DNA of 5,089 nucleotides from NCBI GenBank assembly GCA_023432845.1, contig JAEZEY010000224.1, forward strand, positions 1 to 5,089, in the 5' to 3' direction. The notes beneath the pieces were generated by a model, which worked only from the letters and a program-made list of their open reading frames with translations, searched no databases and was not told where the DNA came from. Numbering within the stretch: the first letter of the stretch is position 1; every line of letters begins with the position of its first letter. The stretch is from Pseudomonadota bacterium. Its GTDB lineage: Bacteria > Pseudomonadota > Alphaproteobacteria > Rhizobiales > Xanthobacteraceae. Of this stretch, positions 1-5,089 are shown one piece after another. Made by a program: the position numbers and the translations under genes.

Positions 1-423
1 GTTGCGGCCCCGACTGGCGGATGCGCGCGAGTGCCGGAAGGCATCATTTCGACTTCACCGCATCGCTCCTAACGCCACGGGGGCTGTATCTCTATCTCAG
101 CAGCAAGAGGAAGCGGCTTCCAACGCAACCCGACTCTGCCGAAGAATCCTTTGCACGGGTGATAGTATCGGTTCGGGAATTTGGCTCTTGCCGTCTTGCC
201 GATTTCGTGGCTTCCGATCTTGGCCCAGTAATCGCGAACGCCGGGCATTGAGTAGGTGAGGCGTGCAAGGGAAACAGGCCCGGTGCCGATTGGCTCGCGG
301 GACCGAGGGTAAAGCGTCACGATCTTGAGCAAGAGCCGCTTCATAAGTAGTTTCTAGCAATTCCGCCGAGCACAACAATAGGTTTATATTCACAATGCGC
401 GTCAGGGGGGGGCGGCTTTTCCC
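1..423. other. Left flank without a supported gene
   Basis: Apart from the doubtful minus-strand ORF at 69-344, no frame on either strand gives a recognisable protein. A run of eight G occurs at 405-412 just before the phage-like remnant, and an AT-richer patch lies at about 370-395. I see no tRNA, inverted repeat or mobile-element end. Confidence 0.5.
69..344 (-). CDS. Doubtful small ORF, 91 residues, unknown
   Basis: An ATG at 344 opens a 91-codon frame ending in TAG. I do not recognise the protein. It is basic, starts MKRLLLKIVTLYPRSREPIG, and has no clear membrane span or known motif. About two thirds of its codons end in G or C, which is coding-like but lower than expected for the sugar genes. 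I see no good Shine-Dalgarno sequence, and an in-frame TAG lies 9 nt upstream of the ATG. It lies on the same strand as the operon but beyond the putative terminator. It could be the tail of a decayed polysaccharide gene, a small real gene, or chance. Confidence 0.2.
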   Translation of the reverse strand: MKRLLLKIVTLYPRSREPIGTGPVSLARLTYSMPGVRDYWAKIGSHEIGKTARAKFPNRYYHPCKGFFGRVGLRWKPLPLAAEIEIQPPWR

Positions 424-1005
424 ATGGAGCATCTATGGCCAAGGAACAATCCATATAAAAACCCCGGCGCTATGTGGGACAGCCCGCTGGCGATCAAATG
501 GGGGCAGCTAAGAAAGCCGTCAACCTCAATGACGGATCCGGGCAGGGCAACAATATCGCGGTTTTTCCGACTTACGTTGCGGGCATCTGCGTCCAGCTCG
601 GCCTCTGGCGGTCCAGCAAGCACACCAAGAACAAAAAGTTTAAGGACGCCATCGCTACATGCTCCGGCGGCAATCACGTCGAAGCTCTATCGCGTTTGTT
701 GTAAAGCGCATTCCCGGCATAAAGCACGATACCGTCATGGATGAGAACTTCTGGCGCGGGCCGATGGCAATCCCGCTCCTGAAGGCGCAGGCGTGGCACG
801 AGGCTGTAAGCCTTACCCGGCACCGGAAGCCGATTGGATCGAGACCCACAGGATTGTCATAGGCGGGGGGCAGACGATGCCGCCGCCCGACATTGAACCA
901 ATCCCCGAACCCGCCAACCAGCCGCTTTTCTACCCAACTCATGGGTGCATGAACCAGTTTCGCATCGCACGACCAACTGGAACGACCCGTTTCATTATTC
1001 TCTGA
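424..1005 (+). pseudogene. Remnant of a phage-type lysozyme-like gene broken by three single-base losses
   Basis: Four plus-strand segments in successive frames join into one plausible protein. Segment 1 (424 to about 501) gives NNPYKNPGAMWDSPLAIKWG. Segment 2 (about 504-686) gives KKAVNLNDGSGQGNNIAVFP, TYVAGICVQLGLW and SGGNHVEA. Segment 3 (689-805) gives IAFVVKRIPGI, ENFWRGPMAI and LKAQAWHEA. Segment 4 (808 on) gives KPYPAPEADWIE and then a proline-rich stretch. At each join two bases stand where a codon is expected: the G-run 500-504, 687-688 and 806-807. All three are therefore one-base deletions moving the frame the same way. The NNPxxNPGAMWD opening and the LKAQAWHEAG-like ending recall phage lysozyme-like/structural proteins of alphaproteobacteria; that name is from memory and tentative. 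The C-terminal limit is uncertain: similarity probably fades after about 870, and the TGA at 1003-1005 is simply where the last frame ends. It converges on the sugar operon. Confidence 0.6.
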
Positions 1006-1117
1006 AGATGGTAGAAGAATCACACAGAAGCTCGCAGGGTTTCCCGCGCCCGGCGCACCTGATGATTTCATGGTGAAGCTTACGCCATCGAGTAACTCAA
1101 ATCGGAGCACGAGAAAT
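1006..1117. other. Short non-coding gap between the phage-like remnant and the operon end
   Basis: This 112-nt stretch separates the remnant from the hairpin after rfbC. A plus-strand open frame crosses it (QKLAGFPAPGAPDDFMVKL) but runs antisense into rfbC, and I do not recognise it. No other signal is visible. Confidence 0.4.
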
Positions 1118-1132
1118 GGCTCGCCGCGAGCC
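1118..1132 (-). terminator. Possible intrinsic terminator after rfbC
   Basis: Five nt after the rfbC stop, the minus strand has GGCTCG-CGG-CGAGCC, a perfect 6-bp GC-rich stem with a 3-nt loop, followed by ATTTCTC. Position and stem fit the end of the operon. The T-tract is weak (three Ts, then mixed), so it may only pause or protect the transcript end. Confidence 0.45.
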
Positions 1133-1137
1133 GCACT

Positions 1138-1680
1138 TCAGTCCGCGACATCAACCAACAGCGGCAGCCCCTTATCCCGCTCCGACATCGTAAGCTTGTG
1201 GGCGGCCGGCCAATCGATCGCAATGTCAGGATCGTTCCAGCGCACGCCGCGGGACGCCTCCGGCCGGAACGGCTCGGAAATGTGGTAGTAAAGCTCGGCA
1301 TCGTCGGTCAGCGTCTGGAAGCCGTGGGCGAAGCCCGCAGGGATATAAAAAAGACTGCGGTTCTCGGCGGAGAGCTCGACGCCAATCCAGCGACCGCGCG
1401 TCGATGAGCTCGGCCGCACATCGACCGCAACGTCGAAGATCGCGCCGCGTATGCATTGCACCAGCTTGGTTTCTTCGTGGGGCGCGGCCTGCCAGTGCAG
1501 CCCCCGCAGCGTGCCGCGCCGCTTGTTGTAGGACAGGCTCCACTCGGGGAAATCGCAGACCAGCCCGGCGGATTTGAGAACGTCGGCGCTGTAGCAGCGG
1601 GCGAAGAAGCCGCGGTTGTCGGCGATCGGGTCGGGCTCTATAACGAAAAGCCCCTCCAGGTCCAACGGCCGCAAGCGCAT
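1138..1680 (-). CDS. rfbC: dTDP-4-dehydrorhamnose 3,5-epimerase family protein (RfbC/RmlC-like cupin)
   Basis: A 180-residue cupin, full length for RmlC. It carries the substrate-binding DNRGFFAR (21-28), NKRRGTLRGLHWQ (52-64) with the catalytic-base His62 and Arg59, and LVQCIRGAIFDVAVDVR (73-89). YIPAGFAHGF (112-121) with His119 is followed by AELYY (128-132), placing the acid tyrosine. The C-terminal SERDKGLPLL holds the conserved Asp169. The usual reaction is 3,5-epimerisation of a dTDP-4-keto-6-deoxyglucose. Here the neighbours make a CDP-sugar, so it may act on the C-methylated CDP-4-keto sugar, at C-5 or at both carbons; the nucleotide cannot be read from sequence. The ATG at 1680 has GGGAGG 8 nt upstream and follows the CmcI-family gene by 30 nt. 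It is the last intact gene of the operon. Family assignment is firm; the rhamnose pathway role is not. Confidence 0.93.
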   Translation of the reverse strand: MRLRPLDLEGLFVIEPDPIADNRGFFARCYSADVLKSAGLVCDFPEWSLSYNKRRGTLRGLHWQAAPHEETKLVQCIRGAIFDVAVDVRPSSSTRGRWIGVELSAENRSLFYIPAGFAHGFQTLTDDAELYYHISEPFRPEASRGVRWNDPDIAIDWPAAHKLTMSERDKGLPLLVDVAD

Positions 1681-1688
1681 GCATTCAG

Positions 1689-1694
1689 CCTCCC
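1689..1694 (-). promoter_or_regulatory. Strong ribosome binding site of the rfbC-like gene
   Basis: GGGAGG, 8 nt before the ATG at 1680, is the best Shine-Dalgarno sequence in the window. It lies in the 30-nt gap after the CmcI-family gene, so this cistron probably initiates on its own within the shared transcript. Confidence 0.7.
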
Positions 1695-1710
1695 TGCCGC
1701 GGTGGTTGCG

Positions 1711-2472
1711 CTATTTGATCCGCTTGAGCCAGGCATTCGGCCAGGCGGTGATGGTCTTGTCGAGCTCGCTCTCATTGAACTTCCAGCCGGGCTCTTCGAT
1801 GACGAAGTCCGGATGGGCTTTGGCGAAGTCGACCGCTGCCTTCGCCGGGTTGTCGGTGATCCAGCCCGGCTCTCCACGCGGCACGTCATAAACCATCTGC
1901 ATGATGCCGTCGGTCGAGACGATGTACGACCCCGGCGTGACGAATTCCTTATAGAGCTCGAGCTCCCTGGAGACGTGCGCGTAGCTGTGGTTGGAATCGA
2001 GAAGCACCAGCACGGTCTTGGCGGAGCCTACCGCCTTGCGGACCTGATCGATGATCGCCGGCGCCGTCGAGTCACCTTCGATCAAGGTGATGTAGGGGAA
2101 AAGTTCGTGGCTTTCGATGGCCTTGCGGTTATGCGGCCGGATCTCGATGTCCACTCCGATGACGCGGCCGGGATGGCCCATCGACTTGAGCAGGCTGGCG
2201 TAGAAAATCAGCGAGCCGCCGTGGGCGACCCCGGTTTCGACTATGACGTCGGGTTTGAGGAAGTAGATAATCTCCTGCAGGCGCACGGTGTCTTCAGGGT
2301 GCTGAATGACGGGGCGCCCCATCCAGGTGAACGTATAGGAGTATTTCTGATTCCAGCTCGTCTTCAGCCAGAGGTCGGAGATCGTCTCGAAGGCTTCCTT
2401 GCCGTAGAGGTCGAGAGCCTGCCCGTCATCGGCAGTCAGGGTCTTGGCGTCTGTGTCGATAATGATACGCAT
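1711..2472 (-). CDS. CmcI-family protein (often named cephalosporin hydroxylase), likely sugar O-methyltransferase
   Basis: A 253-residue protein of the CmcI/rhamnosyl O-methyltransferase family, a class I SAM fold with a divalent metal. Visible family features are the N-terminal SDLWLKTSWNQKYSYTFTWMG block (32-52), where the substrate pocket opens, and the SAM-binding loop ETGVAHGGS (79-87). Next come the acidic strand end VDIE (107-110), EGDS (132-135), LDSNHSYAHV (159-168) with D159 and H162 as metal and catalytic candidates, and STDG (186-189) with D188 as a second metal candidate. The C-terminal PNAWLKR is also typical. The name cephalosporin hydroxylase comes from CmcI of cephamycin synthesis; in a sugar operon, methylation of a deoxysugar hydroxyl fits far better, but that is inference. 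The ATG at 2472 lies 3 nt after the SDR stop, with AGGGG 13 nt upstream (rather distant). The gene is intact. Confidence 0.88.
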   Translation of the reverse strand: MRIIIDTDAKTLTADDGQALDLYGKEAFETISDLWLKTSWNQKYSYTFTWMGRPVIQHPEDTVRLQEIIYFLKPDVIVETGVAHGGSLIFYASLLKSMGHPGRVIGVDIEIRPHNRKAIESHELFPYITLIEGDSTAPAIIDQVRKAVGSAKTVLVLLDSNHSYAHVSRELELYKEFVTPGSYIVSTDGIMQMVYDVPRGEPGWITDNPAKAAVDFAKAHPDFVIEEPGWKFNESELDKTITAWPNAWLKRIK

Positions 2473-2475
2473 GGC

Positions 2476-3441
2476 TCAGCAAATACCCCTTGTCGCCCCG
2501 TTCGGCGGGCCGGCGTGGCCTCCGGCAACCCCTAAAGCTCGGTTCACCAGTTCGTCAAGGCCGGCCTCCAACGTGGTCGGTGCCGCCCACTGGAGCTGGT
2601 GGCGGACCTTAGTCATATCCGCGATCAGCCGCATCGGCTCGCTGACCGGCGCCTGCCGGGCGCCGAAGCGCAGCAGATCGGCGCCGCCGAGCTTGCTGCC
2701 GAGATATTCGGCGACCGCCCGCAGGCTCGTCGCCCGCCCGGTGCCGACGTTATAGGCACCGTGACAGCCGCCCATTAGAAGACGCACCAGCAGGTCGGCG
2801 ACATCCGGCGCAAAGATGAAATCTCGTTCCTGCCGGCCGTCCGTCAATTCAACAGGTCGTTGGGCGACGAGAGCTTCAATGACCGCGGGAATGAAGCGCG
2901 GCACCTCCTCACCGACACCGTAGGGTTGAAAGATACGTCCCCAGGCCGCGGTGTAGCCGTGAACGCCGGCGTCGGCAAAGGCCGCCTCACTAAGTGCCGC
3001 CTTGGCCTCCCCATATAGCGTCGAAGGCTTCAGCGGCGTTTCATCCTCCTTGAATTCGGTCTGCTGCCAGTCGTATTCGGCGCAAGTTCCGACGCCTACG
3101 AAATGCCGCCCACCGCTCTCGCCGAAGGCGCAAATCATGGCCTAGCCGGCTTCCAGCCAATCCTTGTTGTCGGGCGCATTCCAGAATTGTCCCGGCACGG
3201 CGTTCCAAGCGCCGTGCAACAGCCGGCCGGGCTTGATCTTGCGGACGATCGCCACCGCCGCGGCCGGATCGCGCAAATCGGTCGCATGCCACGTGACGCG
3301 GTCGGCGGCCGGTCCCTTTCCCCGCCGGTTGACGGCGTGGATGGTGCAATCCTCGGTGAGGAGCCGGGCCAGACAATGCGCGCCGATAAACCCGGTTGCC
3401 CCAGTCAGCAACACGACCTCCTCGCCGCGGCGGTCCGTCAT
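2476..3441 (-). pseudogene. NAD(P)-dependent epimerase/dehydratase (extended SDR) interrupted by an in-frame amber codon
   Basis: Read through one TAG, this is a 321-codon extended-SDR protein, the normal family length. Residues 1-99 carry the dinucleotide-binding TGATGFIG at 13-20 and D55 of the HATDLRD strand. Codon 100 is TAG at 3142-3144. Residues 101-321 continue in the same frame with GTCAEYDW near 118-125, the catalytic YGEAK (Y143, K147), and an RDFIFAPDVADLL segment typical of sugar-nucleotide SDRs. No base is gained or lost, so a single substitution such as CAG to TAG explains the break. The expected role is reduction of the 4-keto group or epimerisation of the CDP-sugar. The start ATG at 3441 overlaps the methyltransferase stop. 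An ATG at 3138, just after the stop, could restart translation, but the product would lack the NAD-binding fold. Alternatives are sequencing error, suppression, or two separately made halves. Confidence 0.85.
3142..3144 (-). other. In-frame TAG splitting the SDR gene, with possible restart ATG at 3138
   Basis: The minus strand reads GCC GGC TAG GCC ATG. The TAG is codon 100, and the ATG two codons later begins a 220-codon open frame. A GGAAG stretch at 3150-3154 lies 11 nt before that ATG, so reinitiation is possible. The flanking protein sequence joins as expected for an SDR helix (DWLEAG then AMICAFGESGG), so this is a point nonsense change rather than a true gene boundary. Confidence 0.85.
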
Positions 3442-4679
3442 ATGACCCTGACGGTCGGCAGCGGCACGATGAACCGGCCACCGGCTTCGCGATAAGCCTT
3501 CTGCTGCGCCAAGACCTCGTCGGCGAAGTTCCAGGTGAGCAGCAGCGCATAATCGGGCGCGCGTTCGGTCAGGGCCGAGGGCGGCAGGATCGGCAGGTGG
3601 CTGCCCGGCGTGTACAGGCCCTGTTTGAGGGTGGAGCGGTCGACCACAAAGTCGAGCACATCGCGGCCAATGCCGAAGGCATTGAGCAGTGTCGAGCCTT
3701 TGGCCGAGGCGCCATAGGCGGCGATACTGCGGCCTTCCTGCTTGAGTGAACTGAGCCGGCTGACGAGCTCGGCCTTGAGCTGCCAGATCTTGCCGGCAAA
3801 GTCGTCGTAGAAGGCGGCCTCGTGCATGCCCTGAGCCTTCTCAGCCGCGAGCATGTCGGTCACCTTCTGCGACACCGGCCCTGCATCCGCATGGGTGATG
3901 AACAGCCGCAGCGAACCGCCGTGAATCTTGACCAGATCGACATCGGCAACCTGCATGCCGTTGTGGCGCGCGATGATCTCGACCGCGGTCAGGCTGAAAT
4001 AACTGAAATGCTCGTGATAGATGGTGTCGAATTCAAGATTGCGGATGAGTTCGCCGAGATACGGCACCTCGATCACCACGACGCCATCCGGCTTGAGCAC
4101 CTCATGGAGCGCCGCCATGAAATCGTTCGGGTTCGGCACATGCGCGAATACGTTGTTGGCGTGGATGACATCGGCCTTGCGGCCTTCGGCAACGAGGCGC
4201 TTCGCCAACGCCGGACCAAAGAATTCGACCAGCGTCGGAATGCCTTTTTCCTTCTCGGCGACGGCGGCGAGGTTTTCCGCCGGTTCGATGCCGAGCACCG
4301 AAATGCCCTGCTGCTTGTAGTATTGCAGCAGGTAGCCGTCATTGCTGGCGATTTCGATGACCAGGCTGTCTTTGCTCAGCTTGCGCGTCTTCATCATCAA
4401 GCCGACGAGATCGCGCGCATGCGCCAGCATCGTGTCGGAAAATGACGATGCGTAGAGATAGTGCTTGAACAACCGCTCCGGGATCACGGTCTCGCCGATT
4501 TGCACCAGAGTGCACTCGGGGCAGAAATACAGAACCAGCGGGAAGCAGTCTTCCGGCGCCGACAGATCGGACTCGGCGATCAGCGAGTTCGCCAGCGGCG
4601 TCTCGCCGAGATCGAGAACGAGATGCAGGTGCTTGTGACCGCAGCTTCTGCAGACGGGCGGATGGGACGATCCGTTCAC
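3438..4679 (-). CDS. SAM-dependent sugar C-methyltransferase (TylC3/NovU/TcaB9-like)
   Basis: A 413-residue protein with the three-part layout of nucleotide-sugar C-methyltransferases. The N-terminal zinc module has C10-x2-C13 and C53-x2-C56. The Rossmann SAM-binding core has IEIASNDGYLL at 108-118 and the acidic IEP at 131-133. The catalytic signature YHEHFSYFS lies at 221-229; family knowledge gives the Tyr/Glu/His of this motif a role in deprotonating next to the 4-keto group. The C-terminal domain carries AYGASAKGST at 321-330. Length matches the family (about 410). The start is GTG at 4679: it follows a GGGAG site 9 nt upstream and is needed to include Cys10, while the next in-frame ATG is at residue 84. 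Likely substrate is a CDP-4-keto-6-deoxyhexose, methylated at C-3; the carbon position is inferred from homologues. It starts 3 nt after rfbF and overlaps the next gene by 4 nt (ATGA). Confidence 0.92.
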   Translation of the reverse strand: MNGSSHPPVCRSCGHKHLHLVLDLGETPLANSLIAESDLSAPEDCFPLVLYFCPECTLVQIGETVIPERLFKHYLYASSFSDTMLAHARDLVGLMMKTRKLSKDSLVIEIASNDGYLLQYYKQQGISVLGIEPAENLAAVAEKEKGIPTLVEFFGPALAKRLVAEGRKADVIHANNVFAHVPNPNDFMAALHEVLKPDGVVVIEVPYLGELIRNLEFDTIYHEHFSYFSLTAVEIIARHNGMQVADVDLVKIHGGSLRLFITHADAGPVSQKVTDMLAAEKAQGMHEAAFYDDFAGKIWQLKAELVSRLSSLKQEGRSIAAYGASAKGSTLLNAFGIGRDVLDFVVDRSTLKQGLYTPGSHLPILPPSALTERAPDYALLLTWNFADEVLAQQKAYREAGGRFIVPLPTVRVI

Positions 4680-4682
4680 GCT

Positions 4683-5089
4683 TCAACTCTCCCACTTCTT
4701 CCAGGGCGCATTACCCGACTGCCACAGCTTCTCCAGCGTTTGCCGGTCGCGTGTCGTATCCATGCACTGCCAGAAGCCTTCGTGCCGGTAAGCGACGAAC
4801 TGGCGCTCCTGTGCCAAGCGCTCGAGCAGATCGACTTCGAGTACATCGCTGTCGCTATTGAGGTATTTGAAAACGCCCGGCTCCAGCACCATGAAGCCGC
4901 CATTGACCCAGCCTTCGTCGGTCTGCCGCTTTTCGGCGAAGCCGGTCACGGTATCGGTATTGCCGTCGAAAACTATGCCGCCAAAGCGCGCCGGCGGACG
5001 CACCGCCGTCACGGTCGCAAGCCGCTTTTGGGTGCGATGAAATTCGAGAACCTTGCGCGGATCGACATCGGAGACGCCGTCGCCATAGG
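4683..5089 (-). CDS. rfbF: Glucose-1-phosphate cytidylyltransferase, C-terminal half (5' end outside window)
   Basis: This enzyme joins CTP and glucose-1-phosphate to make CDP-glucose in the cytoplasm, the first step to CDP-linked 6-deoxysugars. The frame is open to the right window edge, giving 134 visible residues; the family is about 257 residues long, so roughly half is missing. The visible part begins with YGDGVSDVD, which contains the metal/nucleotide-binding aspartates of the family. It continues with LATVTAVRPPARFG, the WVNGGFMVLEP substrate-pocket motif, and the C-terminal hallmark GFWQCMDTTRD followed by APWKKW. The GTG at 5012 is not the start, because conserved sequence continues upstream of it. 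The gene ends in TGA 3 nt before the methyltransferase start, indicating an operon. The identification is firm; only the N-terminal nucleotidyl-binding loop cannot be checked. Confidence 0.95.
   Translation of the reverse strand, partial: YGDGVSDVDPRKVLEFHRTQKRLATVTAVRPPARFGGIVFDGNTDTVTGFAEKRQTDEGWVNGGFMVLEPGVFKYLNSDSDVLEVDLLERLAQERQFVAYRHEGFWQCMDTTRDRQTLEKLWQSGNAPWKKWES
4689..4693 (-). promoter_or_regulatory. Ribosome binding site supporting the GTG start of the C-methyltransferase
   Basis: GGGAG lies 9 nt upstream of the GTG at 4679, inside the last codons of rfbF. It decides the start in the absence of a nearby ATG, and its position suggests translation coupled to rfbF. Confidence 0.6.

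Noticed and set aside
405..412. Run of eight G as a phase-variation tract
   Set aside because: It lies outside any intact reading frame, just upstream of an already broken gene, so slippage there would not switch a visible product.
500..504. Programmed frameshift at the G-run in the phage-like gene
   Set aside because: Two further frameshifts follow at sites without slippery sequence, so decay is the simpler explanation.
655..1110. 151-codon minus-strand open frame
   Set aside because: It is antisense to the phage-like remnant, whose plus-strand segments read better; no recognisable motif or start signal.
1456..2535. 359-codon plus-strand open frame
   Set aside because: It is antisense to the well-identified CmcI-family and rfbC-like genes and mirrors their codon pattern; the translation shows no family motif.
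3041..3550. 169-codon minus-strand open frame overlapping the SDR gene
   Set aside because: Arginine-rich out-of-frame shadow crossing the methyltransferase/SDR junction; the SDR frame carries the known motifs.
3822..4445. 207-codon plus-strand open frame
   Set aside because: It lies wholly antisense to the C-methyltransferase, whose motifs are unmistakable; the frame is kept open by high GC.
1..5089. CRISPR array, tRNA, riboswitch or insertion sequence
   Set aside because: No regularly spaced repeats, cloverleaf, transposase frame or paired terminal repeats were found by reading both strands.

Overview
The window shows a GC-rich, Alphaproteobacteria-like surface-polysaccharide locus. Rhizobiales of the Bradyrhizobium/Rhodopseudomonas kind is my best guess, from base composition, protein style and gene order; no ribosomal or other marker gene is present to settle it. 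Positions 1138-5089 hold a tightly packed minus-strand operon for an unusual deoxysugar. The left part, 1-1137, is looser and decayed.

In transcription order (right to left) the operon holds: the C-terminal half of a glucose-1-phosphate cytidylyltransferase (rfbF, cut by the window edge); a zinc-motif sugar C-methyltransferase of the TylC3/NovU/TcaB9 type; an NAD(P)-dependent SDR-family epimerase/reductase broken by one in-frame amber codon; a CmcI-family protein, probably a sugar O-methyltransferase; and an RfbC-type cupin 3,5-epimerase. The junctions are 3 nt, a 4-nt ATGA overlap, 3 nt and 30 nt, so one transcript with translational coupling is likely. A short GC hairpin lies 5 nt after rfbC and may end the operon.

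The expected logic is: RfbF makes CDP-glucose; a 4,6-dehydratase (rfbG, not visible here) would give CDP-4-keto-6-deoxyglucose; the C-methyltransferase adds a branch methyl; the RfbC-like protein epimerises; the SDR protein reduces the ketone; and the CmcI-like protein may O-methylate. The product would be a C-methyl-branched, possibly O-methylated 6-deoxyhexose for O-antigen or capsule. The order of steps and the product are inference.

The left flank contains no intact recognisable gene. Positions 424 to about 1005 on the plus strand hold a gene remnant that reads as one continuous protein only if three separate single-base losses are repaired. Its sequence looks to me like a phage-type lysozyme-like protein, with the family name tentative. 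Positions 1-423 hold only a doubtful 91-codon minus-strand ORF. The amber-interrupted SDR gene and the frameshifted phage-like gene are the main oddities. I see no CRISPR array, tRNA, rRNA or insertion sequence.
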